Source of the DNA: Micropterix aruncella
Taxonomy: Eukaryota > Arthropoda > Insecta > Lepidoptera > Micropterigidae
Direction of reading: 5' to 3'
NCBI GenBank assembly: GCA_944548615.1
Contig: OX155976.1
Location: forward strand, 6,546,952 to 6,610,951
Length of the DNA stretch: 64,000 bases
Made by a program: the position numbers and the translations under genes. The notes beneath the pieces are model-generated. The model made no database searches. It saw only the letters and a list, made by a program, of their open reading frames with translations, and was not told the origin of the DNA. This document shows, one piece after another, positions 42,950-53,532 of this stretch; the first letter of the stretch is position 1, and each line of letters opens with the position of its first letter.

Positions 42950-43560
42950 ACTAGAGCTGTGAACTACAACGGGCGAACCCATCAACTCAGGAAGTTTTTA
43001 CGATATTGATCGTTCTGCCTCCCGTGAAATGAGCGCAGAAGACTAGGGACGAAAAACAATCCATAGTCTAGTTTCACCACCTGCCAGTCAGAGGCCAACG
43101 CCTTACGGAGAGGCACCGGGAAAGTTGCCAGCAGACAGCCTCGCCCCCTGTCTACCAGTTTTGGAAAGGATATCTCCGTTTGGTATTAACCATCAGGATA
43201 CCTCCAACCTCCCGACTGGTTACAAGTTAGAAGTCGTATGCGCGATCCTCTTCCTAGTGTAGCGGTGAACGGTGTATACCAAATCTATCGTGGACCAAGG
43301 CATCCTTTGCCCAGCTTTTACACGGTATCGGGTAGGTGAATGGTCAAGAGCAGTTGCCGTAAAGTGAACAACTATTCCCGCTATAAAGGAAACAATACTG
43401 TTCCCAGACTCCCCCGACTGTCAGTCGGAATGCACAATCGATTGGCTGATGCTGCACGGTGCGCAAACCGTCCAGAAGGTTAACTCCTACGCACTTCTGC
43501 GCAGAGGCCGCCGGCGCTTGGCGCTTCGTGGTCAAACTGTAACAAGGCCCATTAGCTTCC
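42950..43560 (+). repeat. family B copy, full length but divergent
   Basis: Starts CAACTAGAGCTGTGAACTAC, follows the whole family order (AGCGCAGAAGACTAGGG, ACTGGTTACAAGTTAGAAGT, ATCGGGTAGGTGAATGG, CGGTGCGCAAACCGTCC) and ends near AAGGCCCATTAGC. It includes the extra block found in the divergent subfamily (CCTGTCTACCAGTTTTGG). Confidence 0.65.
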
Positions 43561-43990
43561 AGATTAGCCAATATTATTTTAGTTTAATAAACATATCATG
43601 CGACTACATGGATTTTTAAAGTGTTTCGGGAGGCATCGTTTCTCTTTCTTCCACCGCCTGTTCTGCCGGATATCTCCAATTATCTATGCTAGATGAGTAT
43701 AGGCATAATCAGAGCACGCGACAAGTCAGACACGGTCGAGAGACGGCGCTGTAGGCCGCGTCGCTCGAGCGGGTGGACAAAATTGGTCGGTGGTCGAAAA
43801 GGCGCACAGCAGTTCTATGCTTAATGATGGGAACGACTTACAACTCATATAAGGAAGGCGATCGCCTCGTTCCATTGTTGGTTTTTCACGGCGTCGATCT
43901 CAAAATACACGATCGCGTGTCGGCAGCGGTGACTACACCGGCACAGTGTGAAGACAGTAACTTCTCTTGGAACAAAAAATAAATTGAAGC
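43561..43990. other. unassigned sequence
   Basis: No gene or repeat copy supported; frames of 69 codons on both strands only. Confidence 0.25.
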
Positions 43991-43994
43991 GAGC

Positions 43995-45062
43995 GTCCTC
44001 TCCCTTACGAAGCGGTGAGACGGTGTTAACCGAATCTATCGCGGACCACGGCATCCTTTGCCCGGCTGTTCACCCGGGATCGGGTAGCCGATGGTCGTTT
44101 CAAGAGCAGTCGCCGTAAGGTCAGTAACCACCCCCGCACTATAGGAAACATCTTGAGGTGTCGACTACAACGGGCGAGCCCGTCACCACAGGACGTTTTA
44201 ACGATTAGTCGTTCTATCGACCTGGAGTGAGCGTAGAAGACTTTGGACAAAAACAATCCAACGTCTAGCTACGCCACAACCCGTAAGAGTCCAACGACTT
44301 ACCGCGAGTTAGCCAGGAATAAACCCGGCGGGCTCGAGATACTCGCGCCCTTACTTCCAATTGTGACCAGATTTCTCCGGTCTCTCGATTGGTTCCGAGT
44401 TCGAGGTCGCTTGCGCTGTCCTCTCCCTTACGAAGCGGTGAAACGGAGTACACCGAATCTATCGCGGACCAAGGCGTCCTTTGCCCGGCTCTGAACCGGG
44501 ATCGGATGGCCAATGGTCATTTCAAGAGCAGTCGCCGTAAGGTACGCAACCACCCCCGCTCTATAGGAAACAATACAGTTTCCAGACTGTTAGTCGGAGT
44601 GCACAATCGATTGGCTTGCGCCGCACGGTGCGCAGACCGTCCAGGAGCGCCAGAGGTTTGATTCCAGGGGGAAACTGGTTTCGCCCCCCAGAGTCCTACC
44701 CAGGTTCGCACCCCGTGCGTGGAGGCCGTCGGATGGGTGTTGACCCGTGAGTGTGACCGACCCTGAACACATGGGTCATCGTGGCCAACTCATCATGGCC
44801 CGTTAGCTCCCTATAGGAAACAGTACTGCTTCCAGACTCTCCCAACTGTTAGTCAGAATGCACAATCGATTGGCTCGCGCCGCACGGTGCGCAGACCGTC
44901 CAGGAGCGCCAGAAGATTGCCTCCTAGGGGAAACTAGCCCAAGGCCAGAGTCCTACCCGGGCTCGCACTTCATGCGTGGAGGCCGCCGGATGGATGTTGA
45001 CCCGTGAGTGTGACCTGAACAAATGGGTCTTCGTGGCCCACTCAGCAAGGGCCCATTAGACA
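43995..45062 (+). repeat. tandem cluster of three family B copies
   Basis: Copy 1 (about 43995-44155) is an inner piece: CGTCCTCTCCCTTACGAAGC to CCCGCACTATAGGAAACA. Copy 2 (about 44156-44800) is near full length, from GTGTCGACTACAACGGGCG to CATCATGGCCCGTTAGCTCC. Copy 3 (about 44811-45062) holds only the loop part, CCTATAGGAAACAGTACTGC to AAGGGCCCATTAG. All are in the same orientation. The junctions fall at the CTATAGGAAACA motif, which suggests unequal exchange between copies. Confidence 0.7.
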
Positions 45063-45526
45063 GAGAGAGAGACCAATAAATTGGACAGTATGCGAGAGAA
45101 TGGGTCGTCAATATCAATATGTTTCTCGGCAGCTCTCACGCCGGAAACGGTCGGCTGTCTGCCAGAGAACTGCGACCGAACTACTACTGGCCGGCTTTCA
45201 ATAGTGGTTTTAAAGGGGCCATTTTCGAGGGCGAAAGGCCCATCTAGGGGATCGTATATCGATGCTTCAGACTTTCACCCGAATCCTATCAACCGAGTTG
45301 CATGGAAACTTCCGCGTGTCTTTCCTCGTGTACGCGTCGCTGATGATGTTTTTATATCCGTTATAAAACGGAGGGTAATTTGCCTCATTGCAATCATTGT
45401 TTCACGTCAAATAGCTTTAATATCGCGGACGTCGCACGCAGCGACAGCGTACCGTTTCGTAGAAGATTACTCATTGTTGGACCAGGTGTCAAACTCGTTA
45501 GAAGTACACAGTACCTGGCCATACTA
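45063..45526. other. unassigned sequence
   Basis: A 149-codon open frame begins at a TTG (45081) and ends at 45530 inside the neighbouring MITE. No domain, signal peptide or homology pattern is recognised, so I do not call it a gene. Nothing else is supported. Confidence 0.3.
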
Positions 45527-45530
45527 TTAA

Positions 45531-45756
45531 GGGGCGAACATACTTATTGGCCGCGTCCATCGACCGCGGCTTATGGACGCGACTTAAAGGTATCTGTGTA
45601 ATGAAAGTCTATTGAGCCGTGCACATTATCGGACGTTAGTCGCGGACGTGACCTTGAGGCTTCGGACGTCCGATAGAGATCCGCAAGCCGCGTCCCAAAC
45701 GACTGTGCATACTATCTATCAGTAGCGTCCGTAAGCCGCGGCTTATGTTTGCCCCT
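45531..45756. mobile_element. MITE flanked by TTAA
   Basis: A 226-bp element starting GGGGCGAACATACTTATTGG and ending GCTTATGTTTGCCCCT, so the ends are inverted repeats of roughly 30 bp with mismatches (CCGCG follows on both sides). TTAA directly flanks it at 45527-45530 and 45757-45760. A TTAA target duplication is the hallmark of piggyBac-type transposition. No coding capacity. The interior has further inverted pieces (GGACGTTAGTC, TCGGACGTCCGA). Confidence 0.75.
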
Positions 45757-46374
45757 TTAAGGCCGCCGTACATTTCGATACCGACTTGCAATTAACAATT
45801 TTTTGTAACCTTTGAACATTGCTTTATTTCAGGTGCCCTTGATATTTTCTTTTTTAGACGACTGCCCAAAAGGGGAGTGTTATGCATTCAGAATTCATCT
45901 ATGTATGTTTGCCGCTTTTTTTTATTCCATTATAACTTCTAAGCGCTGAAAGCACTGAAAGCAGTGTGACGTATTGTTACAATCGTTTTGTCCTCCCGAG
46001 TGTCATAGGGTACGCGAACCCTCGCTCTCATATAAGAGAAATGAGGAGTCGGCGAACAAAACGATCTAAAAGCGTTGAACTCAATTTTACAGGAGAGGCA
46101 AACAACTAAATATTTATTTATTTATTTACTTATTAATATTTCACATACATTTATAATACTAGATTAATAAGATTAAAATCTACCTTGCTGGAGTAATGCC
46201 CGTACTAAGGTAGACTTTTATGTATTCTTTTTTTCCTTTTTTTTTTTTAGTTTGTAAGTGTTACATAATGTAGCATTGCTTTACGTGGTAGCTCTATATT
46301 TACACAAATTTTACATATACCTACTTATAATTTAGTAACATAATATACTCGAAGACTATCGCGGTTGTTTGACA

Positions 46375-46557
46375 TTATAAATAGGATAGAAAACGAATTT
46401 ACCGCGTGAAATTTGTAGGACCCGACGTTTCGGTGACGTTGCAGCCGCCGTTGTCTAGGGTAAACAGTTTACCCTAGACAACGGCGGCTGCAACGTCACC
46501 GAAACGTCGGGTCCTACAAATTTCACGCGGTAAATTCGTTTTCTATCCTATTTATAA
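46375..46557. repeat. perfect 183-bp palindrome, ACCGCGTGAA hairpin family
   Basis: Two 91-bp arms (46375-46465 and 46467-46557) are exact reverse complements around a single central A at 46466. Arm content is AATTTACCGCGTGAAATTTG, CGACGTTTCGGTGACGTTGC and GTTGTCTAGGGTAAAC. The same family forms the imperfect hairpin at 24646-24770 and a lone arm at 19143-19205; GACTATCGCGGTTGTTTGAC precedes both hairpins. It could extrude a near-complete cruciform. Confidence 0.92.
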
Positions 46558-46574
46558 CATAATATACATAATAA

Positions 46575-47420
46575 TATTAAATAATCATATATACACATAC
46601 ACATATAAACATATACATCTACACATATACATACACATATATACATATACATTTATACATATAATCTATACATATACATAAAAGTAGTAATTTTATGTAG
46701 TTTGGTATTCTTATACAGCACTATAATTAACTAATTTCTCCGTTTCGTTTCTTCCTAGCTCAATCAACCATTCCGTCATAATTTTTCTTCCTCGTATGGT
46801 ATCTAACTTCACTTTTAATTCCGAATGTATTCTATTGTGTAGTCGGACAGTTAGAAAAGAAAAATGTCGTTGGGCGAATTTAGTTTTCATAAGGGGAACA
46901 TCATGTTGCATGGCTGTAACTGCGCGTGTTCTAATAGTATGAGATTTAATCATATGCCGTTCTGTGTGGGTGTAATAAAATATTGTCGATACTTTTAAAT
47001 ATAATTGGCGTATGTCTAGGACTCGGAACTCTTTAAATAAGTGGTCGATGGAGAACCTAAAAGGCTTTTTATTTATTACCCTAATTATTGACTTTTGAAC
47101 CTTAATTAAGGGATCTAGAGCTGAAAGTGACGCGCCACCCCATCCAAGGATCCCATATGATAGTATACTATTGACTAAAGCGTAATAGATTGTTTTGATT
47201 AAGGGTTTTGAGATTACACTCCTTAGTACCTTAAATATGTGAATAAGTTGGCGGACTTTTGATGCAGTACCCTGTATGTGGTCCTTCCAGTTGAGCTTAT
47301 CATCTACAATAACTCCAAGGTACATACTACTTCATTTGTTTATTTGTATATTTTGATTTTTTAGTTGATACCTAGGCTGGTTTCTATAAGATCTAGCATT
47401 CGCAAGTAATTTTTCATTGC
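46575..47420 (-). pseudogene. 5'-truncated LINE reverse transcriptase, minus strand
   Basis: A 204-codon frame (46711-47325, stop at its 3' side) encodes the thumb and C-terminus of a CR1/jockey-type reverse transcriptase: YLGVIVDDKLNWKDHIQGTA, IYYALVNSILSYGILGWGGA, and IRVINKKPFRFSIDHLFKEF, RQLYLKVSTIFYY, with KFAQRHFSFLTVRLHNRIHS near the end. Upstream codons continue to about 47420 (NARSYRNQPRYQLKNQNIQI) past a stop. It resembles the C-terminus of the LINE at 58175-60640 (CQSILSYGTLGG, LFEEFSVLEVRQLYLKF). The 3' side (46575-46690) is a TATACA/ACATAT microsatellite. The catalytic RT half is absent. Confidence 0.82.
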
Positions 47421-48880
47421 AAGAATGGGATCTAATAAAAAAAACAAATATTAGTTTAGATCGTTTTGATTAAAACCGGAATATTTAGATCGTTTTGATC
47501 GCAACTGTATTCATACATTATACCGATTTGTTTGCTACTGGTTTTATGAAAAGAGGAAATTAAAACATTTCGTCTACTTTTTTCTTTTTTATATTTCTAC
47601 ATCTATTAAATCCCTAATTAATGAATATGTAAAAAAATCTCAAAATAATGAATATTATTTAAGAAATATATGAATATTTCTTCTTATAACCGGCGTTGAG
47701 TGCCGCAACCGTACCAGATGACATTTTTTTCATCATTTACACTAAACCAATTTGCACAGTAACTCACTTTACCGAAGCTATGCTCAAATGTGAATGTTGA
47801 CATATGTAAATTAGGGATACCACAACAAATACAAGAAAAGGTGACAAAAAAATATATTCAGACCGTTTTGAAAGGCTATGATTAGGCATTTTTACGGGCT
47901 ATGATTTAGTATGAGATTTAGGTCATTTTGAAAAAAAAAATAGTAATTTCAAATAATCAATAATTTTCAACTAGCGATAGCGAATAATTTTCAATTGGTG
48001 ATTTCTGTCTCAATTTTCTAAGGTTTCTAGGTCATTTAGTAGAAAATTGTTTCACCAATCGATAGAATGACCCAAGGCGAACCGATTAAAAAAACATGTT
48101 TGTGTCCAAAACCGATTTAGATCGTTTTGTTCGCCGACTCCTCAAATATAAATCGCCGTGTTACGCGGTGCGTGTTGACGTTCAACAGTTCAAAGTTTAG
48201 TTTTTTTCGTTCTTCCTCTTCGCGGCCGTCAGGAATAGATCCGGTAGGCCTATTAACGATGAGAAATATTCGGAATATTAATTTAGCAAAATAAGTTATT
48301 CAAATTGTTTAATTATTACATCCCACAAATTATTACCGATTTTAAAATAACCGTTTTTGGTTCTTACGAATTTATTCCGATCCAACATTTTGGAAAATTA
48401 TAAAACTACGCAATTGTTGCCGGAAAAAAACGGTATGTATTAATGATGAAACCCTGATTTTTAATTACACTATAACTTCTTAACGCTTGAACCGATATAG
48501 AAGTGTGTGATATTGTTAGAATCGTTATGTCATCCAAAGTGTTATAGCGTACCTAAACTGTTCAAAAAATACTTGTTTCAATGTCCCAAGGGCTGATTGA
48601 GTACATTCTGAAAATATATATGTATCTACATGGATAAATACAAAACCTACAAATATTTCATTAAAAACAACCGTAATAAAACACTTTGAGGCTGCTGTCT
48701 AGCCTAGAACGGGCTAGTCCCAGTTGGGTGACAGAAACAAATATGCAAAAGGTTAAAGTTTTGCCATTCGGTTCCTGTTATTTTTGTAAGCAAAAACAAT
48801 GTTTTATAGTAATGAATTCTTGAATAATAACATAATAAAAACACTGATTATAATTACACCCTTTCTTGTACGCCAGCGCC
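47421..48880. other. gene-free sequence
   Basis: Besides the right end of the 46042-48144 element and the diverged direct repeat at 48462-48556, no feature is recognised. Repeated use of the ATCGTTTTG motif is noted. Confidence 0.3.
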
Positions 48881-48894
48881 AGGTGTCCTGGAGT

Positions 48895-48990
48895 CTGGCC
48901 TGCTGACTCTACCCCAGCATTCTATGGCCAAAATACTGTCTGATCTGAAAATATCAGCTTTTACAAAACTCTTGCGTTTTTTTGTCGCTG
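48895..48990 (-). repeat. copy of the repeat at 31250-31335
   Basis: Minus-strand reading gives GAGTTTTGTAAAAGCTGATA, AGACAGTATTTTGGCCATAG and AATGCTGGGGTAGAG, the same order as at 31256-31328 on the plus strand. No class assigned. Confidence 0.6.
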
Positions 48991-49010
48991 CCTCTTGGTC
49001 TATGAGCATC

Positions 49011-49875
49011 GTGTCATTATTTACAAGTAAAGTACTACAAAATGATTCCAGAAGCTAATGGAAAATCGGGTACCTCAATGAAATATATTTTTTTGAATAG
49101 CTTAGATCGTCAGGATAATGGTTGATTATGGGCAAAAATCGCTCAATACATGGGAAGGGGGTCAAATCGCTCTTATCAATTTTGTTTACACTAATAAACA
49201 CTAAATTACAGCAAGCGACCAGAAATCGTACTAATGATAGTTCGAAAAAGTACATACAAATGAGTATAGAGGGCGTAATTTAACGTAATTTAAAAATTTA
49301 TATAATTATTTGAGGTTTCAATCAAATGTCATTAAGATAATGAAAGATGCATTGCATCAATGTATCAAATATAAAGAAGATATTTAATAAAATCAGTCCT
49401 ATTTTGTTGTTATGTTCAATACTTTACTCGTCCTCTCTACCTTTATAAAGTACTTATAAAGTAATTCGTCGCAAGGAATGTTACCGCAGAAGTAATATCG
49501 TTTAATTGGTTTAAGGTTGACCCGTACAGGGTCAAATAAATTGTTCATAATTAAGATAGGCCGAGAGTGTAAAATTCTTAATGAGTTTGGGAGGCCGTAT
49601 CGCCCGTCGGGGCACGTAGGGTATCATTATAAAGCCTTTGAAAGAGGGTTGGACGTGCGCGGAATTAGTAATGGGGGTCCAAGTCAATTTGTGGCCGAGT
49701 CCGGGATGTCTTATGGAATTCAACGCGGCCGTATGGATGGCCAAATAAGTCGCTGTAAAGTCGAAACGGCTCACCACAAGGATCAGTAACATCTCCCGAA
49801 GGAGATCATTGTTCACTCACACTGGTAGTTATATTTGGGAGCTAATAGGCCCTGTTGCAGCTAGGCCACTAAGAC
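49011..49875. other. unassigned sequence
   Basis: No gene supported. Opposed open frames of 90-94 codons at 49517-49816 have no recognisable domain. Confidence 0.25.
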
Positions 49876-49879
49876 CCAT

Positions 49880-50421
49880 GCGTTTAGGGTCGGCCAAACA
49901 CACGGGTCTACACCCATCCGGCGGCCTCCACGCAAAAGCGCGAGCCCAGGTACGACTCGTTTCCCCTAGGGAGTCCCTGCAGCGTCAGCCAATCGATTGT
50001 GTTTCCGACTGGCAGCCGGGGGAGTCTGAAAACAGTATTGTCTCATATAGAGATATATTGTCTCTACCCGATCCTGGGTGAACAGCCGGGCAAAGGATGC
50101 CGTGTTCCGCGATAGATTCGGTATACACCGTTTCACCGCTTCGTAAGGGAGAGGCCCGCGCAAGCGACCTCGAACTCGTAACCAATCGAGAGACTGGAGT
50201 AATCTGGTCGCAATTAGAAGTAAGGGCGTGAGTGTAAGCCCGCTGGGTAACACTCCTGGCTATCTCGCGGTAAGGCGTTGGCCTCTTACGGGTTTGTGGC
50301 GGAGCTTGACGGTGGACTGTTTTGTCCAAGTCTTCTGCGTTCACTCCAGGGAGATAGAACGACTAATCGTTAACCTTCCTGAGGTGACGGGCTCGCCCGT
50401 TGTAGTTGACAACTCTAGTTG
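49880..50421 (-). repeat. family B copy, near full length
   Basis: Runs (plus-strand coordinates) from CCGGCGGCCTCCACGCAAAA to GTAGTTGACAACTCTAGTTG. Part of the loop is replaced or deleted near 50040-50075 (AGAGATATATTGTCTCTACC). The core CGATAGATTCGGTATACACC through CTGGCTATCTCGCGGTAAGG is intact. Confidence 0.72.
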
Positions 50422-50872
50422 TCTCATATAGAGCGGGATCGGTTGTTTACCATGTGGCAGCCGCTCTTGAAACGACCATTCAGCTACCCGATTCCGGGTG
50501 AAAGCCGGGCAAATGATGCCGCGGTCCGCGATAGATTCGGTATACACCGATCACCGCTACACTAGGGAAAGGTTCGCGACTTTGAACCTGTAACCAGTCG
50601 GGACGTTGAAGGTATCCTGATGGTTAATTGAAAGGAGAAGATATCCTTTCAAAACTGATAGTCAGTGGGCGGGGCTGCCCGCTGGGTACCTTTCCCCGTG
50701 CCTCGCCGCAAGGCGTTGGCCTCTGACGGGCATGTTGGCATAGCAAGACAGTAGATTCGTCTTGTCTCTAAGTCTTCTACGCTCATCCCACGGCTAAAAG
50801 AACGATCACATATCGTTATACCAGCCTGGAGTGACGGGTTCGCCCGTTGTAGTCGACACCGCCCCGCCCCAC
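50422..50872 (-). repeat. family B copy of the divergent subfamily, abutting the previous copy
   Basis: Begins TCTCATATAGAGCGGGATCG right at the terminus of the preceding copy and ends GTTGTAGTCGACACCG. It has the subfamily motifs AAACTGATAGTCAGTGGGCG and AAGGCGTTGGCCTCTGACGG. The exact abutment at the CAACTCTAGTTG end suggests that one copy inserted at, or recombined with, the end of the other. Confidence 0.65.
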
Positions 50873-52740
50873 TGGTAGTTTTATTACGATATCTACAATA
50901 CGAGGTGTGTACAGAGTGCGAGGGAGCAAGCGTTACCAACTTCATTCACATGCATGCCAGCTCGCATTATCATCCCTACCATCTACGTTCAGTGCAAACG
51001 TCGCTCGTGAATCAAGCACGCGCTCTATGTGACGCTGAGCATTTACCGCAGGAGATGGAACATTGTCGGAAATGTCCTTAATCCTTCAGGCCTCGCCCCT
51101 CAGCCGATTGACAAGTTGATGTCCCAAAAAATTTTAGTAAAAATTAGTAAAAAAATTGAATTATGCCACTGTCTCACCAAAACATTAATTACTACCAAAC
51201 CACTGTATCAAGTTCAGTTTATTTTCAAAAATCTTTACAAATTGTAGAAACATATATACTAAAATATCCGAATTAAATTAAAAACCAAGTTGTGCAATTA
51301 CAAATTTAAAGAAATTACAGAAAATTTAAACCTAATTAAGACAATAACAAATCGATTAAGTCAAAATATTATTTATATGTAGTTATATTAAATCCCATTA
51401 TGTGGCCAAATAAAATTCAAGAACTTATAAAAAATAAATTTAAAAACCAAAAAAATAATAAAGAAATATTAGGTAATAATAATTGAAAGCATGAGAAATA
51501 CCTTAAATTAAAAGAATAAGAAATAAAATTAGTGTAATTTAAACGATTAAAATATCAAATCACAATAATAATAATATTTAGTCGCATTCACTTAAAACAA
51601 ATAAAATTTAAAAAATATAAAATTTAGAAAAGGAATTACAATTTATAATCATTTCATTTAAAATCGTTACATTGTATGTTTCAAGTTTCAAGTTTAGTTT
51701 ATCGTCTTCAAAACTTATAAATAGTTATTTATACATATTTAATTTTCGATTTTACACAATACTTTCGTTAGCCGTTCGTGTTGAATTGTACGTATTCTTC
51801 ATAGGTGTAAAAAATATTTTCTAAAACAAACTTTCTTAAGGACTTCTTGAATATATTGTTATTTTTAATATCTTTAATATATGGAGGTTACATGTTAAAA
51901 AAATAGGGACCGGAGTATTCCTTGACTTGTCTCGCTATTTTTAAATTTGCTTTAGGTAACATGTATTTTGATTTGTTTCTAGTGTATTATGTACTTAGTG
52001 TATTATGTCATGAATATCGGAAAAATTTTTTTGAAGGTCTCATCCATAATTAAAATAAAACATATTAACATAAAAAAATAAAACAAATTAAATTAAAATT
52101 AAATTAAAACGGGGCCGTCACGCTGAATCGTGTTGTGGCCGTTATCGGCCAATTGGGGCTCTAGGGGTTAAGAAATATTAAGTCCTTAGGAAAAATTAAC
52201 CTCTTTATAAGATAGCTCGGAGCGGCTCCTTCCAAGATTCTAAAGAGCAAAACGAGACTGCATATTTTGGTATGTATGTTATCATTCATATCTATTTTTA
52301 TAGTGCTTTTTTATTTATTATTAATTAATTAATTAATTAATTAATGTATTTGTTCGTTTATTCACTTCTATTACTAATCAACATAACAGAAAAACCAATG
52401 CATTGAAGAGTAAAATTAATAGTTAAAGATATCAATCAATTTCATTTTTTGACTATTTATTATAATTCCTTTTTCCATCTATAATTATTTCAATTTGATT
52501 ATTTCACTATTCATTGCAATTCCTATTTATTATTTACCTTTTTCGTGTTATTGAAATGAATTTTATTGTGTTTTATGATAGGTATTTTACAAATATAATT
52601 TGCAGACTGACAGACTGACAGACGCATTGACATATCAATGACCTAGTTTTTAGAGTAACGATTAATTTCTACATACATTGTTTATTGCCTTAAGTTAAGT
52701 CCTATTATTATTAGATACTATTTTTATATATTTTTTCTCT
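50873..52740. other. gene-free, very AT-rich sequence
   Basis: From about 51120 to 52110 the sequence is extremely AT-rich with no coding frame of note. An ATTA-type microsatellite lies at 52317-52344. Position 52388-52740 resembles the 3' untranslated part of the LINE at 60640-61060. Confidence 0.4.
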
Positions 52741-52744
52741 TTTA

Positions 52745-52965
52745 ACATATGTAGTTTAAAGTATGCACAAGCCACTATTTTCTTGGTACGCTTGCCTTAG
52801 TACGGGCCTACGCCTAGTTAGGCAGCGTTGATCTAAAGATGGACTGGGCTGCGGTACTCTCTTTTTTGCTACTATTTACAACGGAGCCTCTAATGATAAT
52901 ATGTAATGTACTGTAGTTTTTAAAAATGCGCAATTCTTTAAATAAATAAATAAATAAACTGTTTG
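52745..52965 (+). repeat. LINE 3' end fragment
   Basis: AAAGTATGCACAAGCCACT, GGTACGCTTGCCTTAGTACG, GCCTACGCCTAGTTAGGC and a closing AATAAATAAATAAATAAA match 61077-61275, downstream of the long LINE. Only the 3' untranslated tail is here, as expected from extreme 5' truncation. Confidence 0.65.
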
Positions 52966-53049
52966 TTTGTTTGTTTCTATTATTTATTGTGAAATTTCGC
53001 AATGGGCGGGTTTATTGTCATACGACAATCTCTTACAATCAACCCTATT

Positions 53050-53375
53050 ATAGAATAGAATAACTTTATTGTGCTATAAAAACATAATGAATATTACACT
53101 GGTTTTATAAAGAAGACAATTTATGCACAAATGGCGGACTTATCGCTATAGCGATATTTTAGTCAACTTCATTACAGTCAACCTATTATGAAGTGTTAAT
53201 ATGTATGTGTGCATTTGTATAAGTGTGTGTCTTGTTATTGCATTCGCTCGACAGGATTGAAGTGCATTTCCGTTAATTTTATCCTAACGGAAAATGGTGA
53301 CCTAGCCGGGAATCGAACTCAGAACCTTACAATGTAAGATCAGGCGAACTAACCACTACGTGTTCAACTAGTCAA
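53050..53375 (-). mobile_element. tRNA-derived SINE
   Basis: On the minus strand the head contains an A-box-like ACGTAGTGGTTAGTTCGCC (near 53343-53362) and a B box AGTTCGATTCC (53309-53319, 10 of 11 to the GGTTCGANTCC consensus), at tRNA-like spacing, with a CTTACATTGTAAGG stem between. The body follows (GGTCACCATTTTCCGTTAGG), and the tail ends in ATTCT units (TTATTCTATTCTA, 53051-53066). RNA polymerase III would transcribe it and a LINE would mobilise it. The parent tRNA is not assigned. Confidence 0.75.
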
Positions 53376-53532
53376 CTAGTATCTATACAAATAGACTCTT
53401 GTATCTCTCCTTTCTCGGGTCGTCAGTCAATGAAGTCTCCAGGAGTTGAAGTTAATGAAGTCTACAACTGTACTACATGCATAAGTATAAACAAAAATAA
53501 AATGCGTTCGCGTTAGAGCAGTGTTTCCCAAT

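Larger units (their letters stand above)
46042..48144. mobile_element. 2.1-kb element bounded by perfect 29-bp terminal inverted repeats
   Basis: Left end 46042-46070 begins TGAGGAGTCGGCGAACAAAA and ends CGATCTAAA; right end 48116-48144 is its exact reverse complement. Possible AAA duplications flank it but are uninformative. The interior has no transposase. It contains a 183-bp palindrome, a minus-strand LINE fragment, and several ATCGTTTTGAT-type motifs (around 47460 and 47495) resembling the TIR. Outside the ends, a diverged direct repeat (45922-46018 and 48462-48556, with AATCGTTTTGTCCTCC and AATCGTTATGTCATCC) is present. The transposon superfamily is not clear from the ends. Confidence 0.6.

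Noticed and set aside
45081..45530. 149-codon frame as a host gene
   Set aside because: It starts at TTG, ends in a MITE, has no domain and no splice or polyadenylation context.
53284..53375. A functional tRNA gene on the minus strand
   Set aside because: A and B boxes are present but a matching acceptor stem is not, and the sequence continues into a body with a microsatellite tail, so it is a SINE head.
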